Source: a virus
Length of the DNA: 26,759 nucleotides
IMG/VR virus record: IMGVR_UViG_3300040807_003521
Location: 1-26,759 of that record
Reading direction: 5' to 3' (one strand)
Below the pieces are notes generated by a model, which was not told where the DNA came from, did not search any database, and saw only the letters and a program-made list of their open reading frames with translations. Of this stretch, positions 19,601 to 24,346 are shown one piece after another. Positions within the stretch are counted from its first letter, which is position 1. Every line of letters starts with the position of its first letter. The translations under genes and the position numbers were made by a program.

Positions 19601-20794
19601 TCTAACCCAGGTAACCAGCCTTCCGGTACATCACACTGGGTTGGTGTCCAAGCATACCATTACACAAACGGTTCTGCACGTTATGGTTGGCAGTTGGTCG
19701 GTGGACCAATTGATAACTTAAGGTTCAGGAACTCTTGGAGCAGTTTCCGTTCATGGAGAACTGTTCCTGTCCTCGACATCAACAACGGCAACGGCGGTTC
19801 AATGTATGCTGGGCGTTATTACGATAGCAATAACACAGGTTATTATGCCGACCCAGCAAGTACTTCACAGTTTAACTCGCTCCGTTCGTTTGACGTAAGA
19901 AACTGGTACGGTGTTTCTACAAACCATACTTATGGTATATTCTTTGACAACGGTAGATCTCAGGCTTACGCATTCTTCCGTGAAAGTGGTGGATGGTCTT
20001 ACCCATACCCAGATACTCGAGTTGTTTTCCATACAGGCTTGAAATTTGGTGCGAATGCTTCATATGAAGGTATGCGTTTCTATACTGACTATAATGTTAG
20101 CTCATTGGTATGGCAGTTTAACGGTGGTTCAAATTATTCTTACCAGTATCGTTGGAACAACCTAACAGGCTATCATGGTATCTATTCAAGCTTGAATGGT
20201 GCCCACTTCTATCCGAATAACGCATCTTATGGTTCTTGGAGAGTTCAGGGATCGCGTAACGGCTGGGGCGGTATGCAGTTTGATAACAACATCTGCTTGA
20301 TGATGAACCAAACTGTTCACGGTTTCTACAGTACACAATATGGATGGCGTTTGTATCTTGACGGTAGTGTATATACACCAGGTAACGTTGTTGCTTACTG
20401 GTCAGACGCAAGACTGAAGAAAAATATTACAGAACTTGAGCGCGGTGAAGGCCTTGAGAAGATCATGGCATTGAAACCGTCTCGCTTTAACTGGAAAGAT
20501 GAAGCCGAGCAAATTACTCAAGGTGTTATCAAAGGCGGTAAAGAAGAAGTATCTGTAATTGCCCAAGAAACTGAAGAAGTTATACCTGACGCAGTTGTTA
20601 TAAATAAAGCAGGCGGCGGTAAGAATAGAGTTACAGTCGACGGCGAGGAAATTAAAGATTACCTAACAGTTAATTATGATAAAATCACTCCGTTCCTTAT
20701 CCAAGCAGTTAAAGATCTGAAATCCGAATTGGATGACATGAAGGATTTGGTTGCGGAATTGAGAGAAGAATTGAGACAAGAGAGGTCAAAATAA
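10649..20794 (+). CDS. Giant tail fibre / receptor-recognition protein with S74 chaperone (3381 aa)
   Basis: The start at ATG 10649 gives the N-terminus MANDKKFIVKHGLLT. Order: an N-terminal domain with GSGLDADLLDG and FVRSDQSDTMDG signatures (to about residue 300); eight copies of an H(R/N)GDTNTY.GF module (nt 11565-13640); and 21 copies of a YDSNNTGYYVDP.GTS-type motif spread from 11702 to 19880. Three larger non-repeat islands interrupt the array: about residues 1371-1564, which has a jelly-roll carbohydrate-binding look ('EVEPGEEIYGECAVRY', 'VYMGIRRYDKD'), about 2125-2290 and about 2915-3050. The end is a peptidase S74 domain: WSDARLKKN with Ser3252 and Lys3257 at the canonical five-residue spacing, then SVIAQETEEVIPDAV and a terminal coiled coil. 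The chaperone should trimerise the fibre and be released by self-cleavage. The protein is probably the main host-recognition fibre; the receptor is unknown. Confidence 0.85.
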   Translation: MANDKKFIVKHGLLTGENAVLGDTLDRDTGRLQVRHASGKDAARFDGRVIFDHDIASQGAIEVVNDATNGIIAKFTGTGGDLRLTGIGTGDYFLAQSNQNNGIKFYDGNDGVEILYSNSVDLEFDSSGIDFKREPTVNGDVIWYAGNDGSGSGLDADLLDGIDSLSFVRSDQSDTMDGSYIITGDLTVNGNTTYINTEQLLVSDAIFTLNADFTSGTPSEDAGFEIRRGDQANSSLYWDETADEFKLISAGTNLGRIITEQDQASQGGSFDAATLDGLDSTQFLRSDVDDTASGNITFDGDIIIDQQIIHKGDTDTYLDFNAADSFQVVTGGTARLTVANAAVTSAVDLIAPRLLDSGNNSYLVDPAGTSVLNRIDLDDYIRHNGDTDTYMGFSAGDTIDFYAGGSQRARINSTVSTFYSDIQADRFVDRQDTNYFANPADSSVFNSLGIDDELFHNGDADTRLLFADNDISLQTGGAERLGIDNTSVRSSVNVYAPVYYDSGNNAYYGDFDSISQMNGIDIDAYIRHRGNTTAYFGFPSNNVFRVYTNNIQRFNVDNDSADFSVNVYAPRYYDSNDTNYYVDPAGDSQMDTIDINDYVRHRGDTNTYIGFDAADQFVVYTGGTRRLRINNSGVLFANQVEAPSLSISDYIYHTGDTNTYLGFDTTDSITFVTNGSEKLGIDTDSIETTVNFGVNKVPTAALSVQTAATMGNNPYAAGNVFVDFGDAGVTDFSIRGTASARDIWMVHEGNGDILFADTGATITLGINTGTADVVIGDQSPQYTDGGDNTALTTTPSNAKLHVNGSIYLNGSNDGIIFGRGTASFLKDEELAFGWGGGLYMTDGTYLRIRNNKAVYSTGDYYGSRFYAQAATGYYLDPDSDSILHAIGIDDRIFHNGDTNTFMEFDAADNFRIVTNNAERLDINNTRVLANNQMHSPIFYDSNNTAYYGDFNSTSNMSRIDIDDYIRHRGDTNTYVGFNSNDTFSIYTNGVQRVQTNATQTKIRQQAFIYGPQTSAGDALLIQSNGNGSGVNIRMTDNNNGEGTYSQSGSIEYYHSDNAINPDSNAAFYFRTTEPKSHFIFGSDSDGSGTTAANYVAVVPDVNNVGWLGRADRRWANVYGATGNFSGNMTAANMYASRYYDADNNAYYGDFASTSIMNTVQANRYYVRGSTYFIDQSSSDYGTIRVEGQKNGWAGYAIYDDWVFMSNGLSNAGIFNDSRNEWALQATDNSWTRLYANGIHQISAENGYGFAPSSMRSPIFYDSNNTAYFGDFASRSKFNTLELGNQGNLTGSTTYPLGIYHNTRYSIGFRNSGAGANYIWLVHDNYNFNGTGSKDAFIVHFNGIGDRLRLDEAGNMLIDGEMAASNFNLNGGNENISLNPAYGSGMADDVLFDGTKYWESRVTQPMQGAEDLSHQTGEYVKNNNGPFASTYALRLNRYEVFDSDYIEVEPGEEIYGECAVRYISGSGGVVYMGIRRYDKDKRPIAGNSGITYFVVGGNNYTGTGWQVFSGHTTIPTSHTPYSGSDGGGCKYIRLIYLMNYPSGGGPATREYGPPILKRANVHSNVRTNNNMFAARYYDSNNTGFYVDPASTSIMNRIDASSFYDRDNTTYYMNPASGGKLAGSWDWTNGSIENLNNLSFNDPGPQEGIRWKGGNEWKIYESPDNLSTNSGGNLQFTSGSGAGTMRFRINTSGDTITQRYSYAQRFYDLNNGNYYLDPDGTSIIRRLKSNTSGSSSGTRALTIKDQGQGEINFGSYPGAWTSALQIQNNDNTDMIWISPLQNGTSARFRTAGSGLDFYTDGTTGNAGTFSLFVGSGYAQSNGSLRAPIFYDSNDTGYYVDPNGTSRMEKIRFEGTDEAIELNSGNPYIRWMENGTDRFYIQWRGSYDAPLFRNQQGDNFDFMPDGNGGGVALRMKGADDDIWGYVYASDSQDIGFLDDQGQWAIRHNRDDWTYFYINNSLRAYVDTGSFQHVTSIRSPIFYDRDDTAYYADMNNTSIFNYHRVNRLEIDGSGRYIDSPTGNYGSIRVEGASGGWAGYAIRDDWVFMSNGSPAAGIYNDTDNEWALYAERNARVYTYYNGQWEERTAPGYMEARGSYRAPIFYDSNDTNYYLDPRSTSRLNNLNIIGTLNVNGYDQNNPQQGQWYSRSAYNWNGSQLRYYYVRVAQLSSSSSIGLIEYYAKRDSNYPGAVRGSVHMATYAGSSMSIQHDQHGSDGQMTPEVYIDNNRYVYLRMSGCAWNSVFRWRWVYRSGQTVLNDQGGLSQPSNSRRIIAGKSYRMAWGNQASLTHDYDSPNIANRFDAHNSMRAPIFYDSNNTGYYVDPNSTSQLYRLDVNNQLRFESGAPAYFYTSSGNLRGYIRATESNDNHFEFATSGGEDIIFRDGGFGGSWNQIIRGDGQVLISSRLDTPIMYDRNNTGYYVDPEGFSNMGSGIRATEIYARNWFRNDNSGEGLYNQATAMHWYSDSNRRFRLYSTQSTSEILFTTSGNNVRGYVYADNSNQIGFLGQNGSWSLRTTNGIVYSHRNFYAPIMYDTNDTSYYVDPNGTSRMRRINLTEELQLYSTDLIVNTIKFRTRSGGTSSDPYMLRFVERSSNQVHLELQLNDDADEDFRIYGYSCAGYGCGETSNNLYHIFRSNGYAYHQNYLEVNNSVRSALFYDINNTGYYTNQASTSRHNAQEFVGNVVINGYFSYNAYNQRTGARLLFGGGNSDALGNYYIGTNLNNYNGNYNKLDLRWHTGIRIGAQAVYGGIRMYTTEDLGTEAFSVARGDNNVRVNYSLYAQIMYDSNNTGYYVNPSDFSNFANGLRVNEVYARNWFRNDNSGEGIYNQATGQHFYSDDDDGWNVAGGSGANWIRFRDEYAGSIRGYVYADNGSNIGFLNSGGSWRLRIVGNDYMLYYGSSIRAPIFYDSNNTTYRFNGASDNDTRFRGVHNETMAFMALSGQTRSSAQYYMARPRITGDGNYWTGAMGWSRVDMNTVGNWGSGFIDSWSNPGNQPSGTSHWVGVQAYHYTNGSARYGWQLVGGPIDNLRFRNSWSSFRSWRTVPVLDINNGNGGSMYAGRYYDSNNTGYYADPASTSQFNSLRSFDVRNWYGVSTNHTYGIFFDNGRSQAYAFFRESGGWSYPYPDTRVVFHTGLKFGANASYEGMRFYTDYNVSSLVWQFNGGSNYSYQYRWNNLTGYHGIYSSLNGAHFYPNNASYGSWRVQGSRNGWGGMQFDNNICLMMNQTVHGFYSTQYGWRLYLDGSVYTPGNVVAYWSDARLKKNITELERGEGLEKIMALKPSRFNWKDEAEQITQGVIKGGKEEVSVIAQETEEVIPDAVVINKAGGGKNRVTVDGEEIKDYLTVNYDKITPFLIQAVKDLKSELDDMKDLVAELREELRQERSK
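11565..13640 (+). repeat. Eight HRGDTNTY modules in the 3381-aa fibre
   Basis: Units of about 60 residues share H(R/N/K)GDT(N/D)TY.(G/D)F, a D.F strand and a 'TGG..RL.I.N' strand. They begin near 11571, 11788, 12012, 12223, 12441, 12599, 13322 and 13540. Most alternate with the YDSNNT motif, making a compound repeat of about 210-230 bases. Confidence 0.8.
11702..19880 (+). repeat. Twenty-one dispersed YDSNNTGYY motifs in the 3381-aa fibre
   Basis: By reading, 21 copies of a roughly 24-residue unit occur (consensus FYDSNNTGYYVDP.STS.MN.(I/L)), from PRLLDSGNNSYLVDP near 11702 to the last near 19811-19880. Spacing runs from about 100 to several hundred bases because different domains are inserted between copies. 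The acidic/Asn core (D-x-N-N-T) could be a turn or a metal site at domain junctions. Two weaker copies (FIDANDTDFFVDP near 6969 and FIDGNDQTYFLNP near 7214) occur in the neighbouring 2367-aa fibre. Confidence 0.85.
20599..20606 (+). promoter_or_regulatory. Possible intragenic T4-type late promoter
   Basis: Exact TATAAATA lies in coding sequence for the end of the giant fibre, 189 bases before the ATG at 20796. If used, it would add transcripts for the small genes downstream. Position inside a gene and distance make this less certain than the intergenic boxes. Confidence 0.4.
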
Positions 20795-20795
20795 A

Positions 20796-21206
20796 ATGGC
20801 ATTAGTTAAATCATATACAATGGCAAATGGAATTACGTGCGATAATGCGTACCATATTGTAAACCAAGTTCAGCAGTGGAAACGGGCAGTCGATGACCCA
20901 GACCCTGATGGGATGAGACCAGAAAATTCTCCTCCTCACGCTTGGCAAGCTGGTACTTATGGTAGGATTTCTGTTGTCGTTTATGCTTCAGCCGAGGCAA
21001 GAGCAGCAGGAAGATCGCCAATTGCTTGTTATGCAAAATATCCTACTGAAGCACCAGGCGGTGATTTTATGGGAGAAATTAATATTTTACAAGCAGCAGA
21101 CGATTTATCATTTACGATTAATATGGAAAGCGGTGTAAGTATTACACAACAGGCATACGAGCATATGCTCACTTTGGAAACTTGGAGCGGTGCAACTCAG
21201 GCATAA
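20796..21206 (+). CDS. Small late protein of unknown function (136 aa)
   Basis: I do not recognise a named family. The ATG comes 1 base after the stop of the giant fibre gene, and an AGAGAGG about 10 bases upstream lies inside that gene, so translation is probably coupled. The protein is soluble, with no signal or membrane segment. It has a central strand-rich stretch ('GRISVVVYASAEARAAGRSPIACYAKYP') and an acidic C-terminal half ending in a likely helix ('QQAYEHMLTLETW'). The position straight after an S74 fibre, where phages often place fibre-assembly or fibre-tip accessory proteins, suggests such a role, but nothing in the sequence proves it. Two cysteines lie at residues 15 and 82. It is probably expressed from the late promoter at 10600, from the candidate box at 20599, or from both. 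Confidence 0.7.
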   Translation: MALVKSYTMANGITCDNAYHIVNQVQQWKRAVDDPDPDGMRPENSPPHAWQAGTYGRISVVVYASAEARAAGRSPIACYAKYPTEAPGGDFMGEINILQAADDLSFTINMESGVSITQQAYEHMLTLETWSGATQA

Positions 21207-21211
21207 AACTA

Positions 21212-21238
21212 TTGACATTTTTTATAAATTGATATAAT
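21212..21238 (+). promoter_or_regulatory. Sigma70-like promoter overlapping the late promoter
   Basis: A perfect TTGACA (21212-21217) and a perfect TATAAT (21233-21238) are separated by 15 bases, shorter than the preferred 17. The last base of the TATAAT is the first base of the late box at 21238-21245. The sequence match is strong but the spacing is poor. Confidence 0.4.
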
Positions 21239-21245
21239 ATAAATA
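21238..21245 (+). promoter_or_regulatory. T4-type late promoter
   Basis: Exact TATAAATA in the 75-base gap between the 136-aa gene and the 137-aa gene, 36 bases before ATG 21282. It would drive the two paralogous small genes up to the hairpin at 22023-22053. Confidence 0.8.
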
Positions 21246-21281
21246 ATAGGTATATCCTCAAACTAAACGGAGACAAACAAG

Positions 21282-21695
21282 ATGGCTTGGACTTACGAAT
21301 GGGAAATTGAACGTTTAAAAGTAAAAGACGAAGTTAATAACGACGGTGTCACATTACAAAACGCGGTTTGCCAAACTTATTGGAAAGTAACAGGAACAAA
21401 CGATGCAGGAAATTCTGCATCTTTTAGCGGAGCAACACCTTTATCTGCAGCTGCAGTTGGCGAAGATGATTTTACAGACTTTGCTTCTTTAACTGAAGAT
21501 CAGGTAATCGGTTGGATTCGTGGAATCGTTGAAGGACCAAACGGTTATATGGATCACATCAACGAAGTATTAGCTAAAGATATTGGGCAACAAGAAGAAA
21601 GCGAAATTGAAAACCAATCGCTTCCTTGGGCGCCTGAACCTGAGGCAAATACTACGCCGACTCCGACTCCTGAAGCAGCAACCGGTAGCGAATAA
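21282..21695 (+). CDS. Small late phage protein, paralogue A (DUF7936-like, 137 aa)
   Basis: The start has CGGAGA 8 bases upstream. The protein starts with a short amphipathic strand (TYEWEIERL), followed by 'YWKVTGTNDAGNSASFSGATPL', an acidic loop and a helix 'LTEDQVIGWIRGIVEG'. The following gene repeats the same plan (WKV/WKK-GTN-GNSA/GDSA-TxL-L/VxxxxxxxW), so the two arose by duplication. Small proteins with this pattern recur in cyanophages and other marine T4-like phages as conserved proteins of unknown function; I think they fall under DUF7936, but that accession is from memory. This copy has an extra tail rich in Pro, Thr and Glu (about residues 110-137, with APEPEANTTPTPTPEAATG), probably disordered. 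It is likely a virion or assembly component, since it follows a late promoter. Confidence 0.75.
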   Translation: MAWTYEWEIERLKVKDEVNNDGVTLQNAVCQTYWKVTGTNDAGNSASFSGATPLSAAAVGEDDFTDFASLTEDQVIGWIRGIVEGPNGYMDHINEVLAKDIGQQEESEIENQSLPWAPEPEANTTPTPTPEAATGSE

Positions 21696-21707
21696 AGGTA
21701 AATTGCC

Positions 21708-22043
21708 ATGTCTATGACTTATACTTGGAAGATCGTTGAAGTTGGCACAAAGAATGCTGTCAATAATGAAAACGAAGTTTTAGAAGATGCGATCGTCGAG
21801 GTGACATGGAAAAAAATTGGTACCAATATAAGTGGCGACTCTGCTGTTTATGTTGGTACTACTGCTTTAGATCCTGCATCAACTTCAGCCGCTTCATTTA
21901 TTACTTATGAAGATGTTACATCAAGTAATATTGTTGATTGGTTGGAAGCAACGATTACCGATGGCGAAATGGAACGAATTAACAATACGATCGCAAACAA
22001 GATTGCAAAGTTAGGAATTACTAAGAGAGCTTTTAACAACTAA
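21708..22043 (+). CDS. Small late phage protein, paralogue B (DUF7936-like, 111 aa)
   Basis: This starts 12 bases after paralogue A and shares its layout: 'TYTWKIVEV' at the N-terminus, 'VTWKKIGTNISGDSAVYVGTTAL' in the middle and a helix 'NIVDWLEATITDGEMERI' near the end. It lacks the Pro/Thr tail of its neighbour and ends in a short basic segment (KLGITKRAFNN). ATG 21708 is chosen because AAAGGT lies about 8 bases upstream; the ATG two codons later is an alternative. The last coding bases form the 5' arm of a terminator hairpin. The function is unknown, and it could pair with A as a hetero-oligomer. Confidence 0.75.
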   Translation: MSMTYTWKIVEVGTKNAVNNENEVLEDAIVEVTWKKIGTNISGDSAVYVGTTALDPASTSAASFITYEDVTSSNIVDWLEATITDGEMERINNTIANKIAKLGITKRAFNN

Positions 22044-22053
22044 AAGCTTTCTT
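22023..22053 (+). terminator. Probable terminator spanning the end of paralogue B
   Basis: A 13-bp stem (one G-T wobble) pairs 22023-22035 with 22041-22053 around the loop ACAAC, and the stop codon lies at the start of the 3' arm. A T-rich run follows (TATTATGCTTTTATTAT). The stem is AT-rich, so termination may be partial. Confidence 0.55.
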
Positions 22054-22079
22054 TATTATGCTTTTATTATGGAGGACCA

Positions 22080-23117
22080 ATGCACGATCTGCATATGGGT
22101 GGTTTGACAACGTATGCTCTCAAACGAGGCGGTTCTGTTCACCCTATCATATTGCCAAAAGAAGTTACCGGTAACGAACAAGGATTAATGAATCCTTCTG
22201 TGTTTGTACACAACGGAAAGATTCTTGTTAATATTCGGCATATCAATTATATCCTATATCACTCCGAACAAAAAAGGTTCCCACATGAATGGGGACCGTT
22301 GGTATATGTGCATCCGCAAAATGATGTTGCCTTAAAAACCACTAACATTATTGCCGAACTTGATGAGAATATGAATCTTGTTAACGCAGGCCGTGTTAAT
22401 ACTTCAGAATTAGATTCAAAACCGACATGGAACTTTGTTGGCCTTGAAGATGCCCGTCTATTTAGTTGGGATGATAAGCTTTGGCTTTGCGGCGTTCGTC
22501 GAGACTGTTACGACGATAAAGGTAAAGGCCGAATGGAAATGGCTGAAATTGAATTTATAGATGGAGAATGGAAAGAGATATCACGTAACCCAATTCCTGC
22601 TCCCAATGGAGACGGCAGTTATTGCGAAAAGAATTGGATGCCTGTAAATGATATGCCATTTCATTTTGTTAAATGGTGTAATCCTGTTCAGGTTGTTAAG
22701 TATGATATTAACGATGGCACTTGTGAAGATGCCGTATGCGATAAAGAAAAGACTTATGACTTTACTCCTGATATGCGTGGAGGATCTCAAGTCTTGCGCA
22801 TTAACGAGAATCAGCGAATGGCATTTATCCATGAAACAAGTCTATTCCGAGATCCATTCAATCGTAAAGATGGCAGTTATCAGCACCGCGTTGTAATTTG
22901 GGATAACGATTGGAATATTGTCCACAGATCACAGCCTTTCTATTTTATGGGAAACGCATATGATAATGTAAAAGGCGTCGACTATGCGGTTGAGTTTGCC
23001 GTAGGTGCTGCATTTTATGGCAATGATATTCTAATTTCTTTTGGTGTAGTTGATAACTGTTCGTTTATTTTGCGAATGCCGCAAGATGTGTTTATGTCTT
23101 TCTTAAAGGGTGAATAA
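22080..23117 (+). CDS. GH130-like beta-propeller carbohydrate-active protein
   Basis: This 345-residue protein has GGAGG 4 bases before its ATG. Sequence marks fit a five-bladed propeller of the GH130/GH43-type superfamily: GLEDARLF at residues 121-128, EKNWMP at 183-188, GGSQV followed by HE at 251-252, and a late 'EFAVGAAFYGNDILISFGVVDN' blade. Known GH130 members are phosphorylases or hydrolases acting on beta-mannosides. Relatives like this are common in sugar-polymer gene clusters, often next to TPR or FkbM proteins, and their reaction is mostly unproven. No signal peptide is seen, so it would act in the infected cell. It heads a coupled three-gene set, with a 1-base overlap to the next gene. 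It could be a glycosidase, a phosphorylase or a glycosyltransferase-like binding protein. Confidence 0.65.
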   Translation: MHDLHMGGLTTYALKRGGSVHPIILPKEVTGNEQGLMNPSVFVHNGKILVNIRHINYILYHSEQKRFPHEWGPLVYVHPQNDVALKTTNIIAELDENMNLVNAGRVNTSELDSKPTWNFVGLEDARLFSWDDKLWLCGVRRDCYDDKGKGRMEMAEIEFIDGEWKEISRNPIPAPNGDGSYCEKNWMPVNDMPFHFVKWCNPVQVVKYDINDGTCEDAVCDKEKTYDFTPDMRGGSQVLRINENQRMAFIHETSLFRDPFNRKDGSYQHRVVIWDNDWNIVHRSQPFYFMGNAYDNVKGVDYAVEFAVGAAFYGNDILISFGVVDNCSFILRMPQDVFMSFLKGE

Positions 23118-24346
23118 TGATTCAAGCATTACTTAATGAGGTTATATTAGACCACCAAAATCCATTTAAGCTTTACAATCTTGCAAAGGAATATGACCGT
23201 CTTGAGCAAGGTGCCGCAGCTGCAACCTTTTATATGCGTGCTGCTGAAAATAGTAATGAAGACAATTTTGAAGAACACTTCGTTCAATATAAAGCTTTAA
23301 TACTAATGGCGTTAATATATCATAGAGAAGGCAATCGTGACATAACTGTTAAAAGTATTCTACGTCACGCTGTTACCGCATTTCCTGAAAGACCCGAGGC
23401 ATACTTCATTTTATCTAAATGGTTGGCAGATCGCCACAATTGGCAAGAAGCATATATGTTGGCACGACAAGGTTTGGATTGCCCAATCTTTGAAAAGGTT
23501 GATGACGATTTAGAATATGAAGGGGAATGGCAGTTAAAATTCATATATGCTATTTCTAAATGGAAAGTTGAAGGATCAGATAGAGCTAAGAATTACCTAT
23601 TTGACTTTAAATACAAGACAAAGCATTCTCAAGAATACGAAGAGTTAATTAATAATTGGTTAAAACAATCTGGATATCCGTCAACACTACAGTTTACATC
23701 TGAAGATATTGAATCATATAAGTTTCCTTTTAATGGTATTGAACACGTTAAAAAGAACTATTCGCGCCATTATCAAGATATGTTTGTTTTATCAGCTCTT
23801 AATGGTAAAAGAAATGGCACGTTTATTGAAATAGGATCTGGGGATCCATACACATTTAATAATACAGCTTTACTTGAAGATTCCTTTGATTGGACAGGAA
23901 TAAGCATTGATAATAATGAAAGATTCTGTTATCAGCATTCTCGTAAACGTAAAACTCAAATCTTAAATGCTGATGCTGCACAACTTGATTATGATTTGTT
24001 TTTCAAAATGAATTGTGTTGAAAAGCATACTGATTTCTTACGTGTTAATGCTGAAGGAGCAACGGCTGCGGCATTACAAAAGATGCCTTGGAGTAAGCAC
24101 GAATTCTTTGTTATACAGGTGCAACACAACGCGTGTTGGTGGGGAGATGAATTGAAAAACTTTTCTCGAGATCTGTTAAGAAAAATCGGTTATGTATTAG
24201 TGGTACCTGACGTCGCGGTTAACGAAAAAGATAATTATGAAGATTGGTGGTTGCATCCGCAAATTGCTCAGAATAAAAAGAATATGATTGGAAAAGACAG
24301 TGTTAACTTTGCATACACATATATGATGAAGGAGAGTAACAGATGA
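23117..24346 (+). CDS. TPR-like protein with FkbM-type SAM methyltransferase domain
   Basis: This 409-residue protein starts in TAATG, sharing 1 base with the upstream stop, with AAAGGG 6 bases before the ATG. Residues 1 to about 180 are helical with TPR-like spacing ('NPFKLYNLAKEYDRL', 'AAATFYMRAAENS', 'PEAYFILSKWLADRHNWQEAYMLA'). Residues about 210-400 are a Rossmann methyltransferase of the FkbM type: GTFIEIGSGDP (nucleotide loop, residues 234-244), 'WTGISIDNN' (acidic residue that would hold SAM ribose) and LRVNAEG (residues 308-314). FkbM enzymes O-methylate sugars and similar small groups. Most family members have Asp in the last motif (DxEG), where Asn311 stands here, while Glu313 and Gly314 are kept. 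The TPR region may bind a partner or substrate. It is probably glycan tailoring in the infected cell or on the virion; the substrate is unknown. Confidence 0.7.
   Translation: MIQALLNEVILDHQNPFKLYNLAKEYDRLEQGAAAATFYMRAAENSNEDNFEEHFVQYKALILMALIYHREGNRDITVKSILRHAVTAFPERPEAYFILSKWLADRHNWQEAYMLARQGLDCPIFEKVDDDLEYEGEWQLKFIYAISKWKVEGSDRAKNYLFDFKYKTKHSQEYEELINNWLKQSGYPSTLQFTSEDIESYKFPFNGIEHVKKNYSRHYQDMFVLSALNGKRNGTFIEIGSGDPYTFNNTALLEDSFDWTGISIDNNERFCYQHSRKRKTQILNADAAQLDYDLFFKMNCVEKHTDFLRVNAEGATAAALQKMPWSKHEFFVIQVQHNACWWGDELKNFSRDLLRKIGYVLVVPDVAVNEKDNYEDWWLHPQIAQNKKNMIGKDSVNFAYTYMMKESNR

Noticed and set aside
4371-20411. Short reading frames on both strands inside the two giant fibre genes
   Set aside because: All overlap a strongly coding, motif-rich frame; none has a convincing start site or recognisable domain.
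10649-20794. Diversity-generating retroelement target or invertible fibre segment
   Set aside because: No reverse transcriptase, template repeat, recombinase or flanking inverted sites were seen in the window.
22044-22079. Promoter for the carbohydrate cassette
   Set aside because: The stretch has TATTAT-like runs but no TATAAATA and no credible -35 element.
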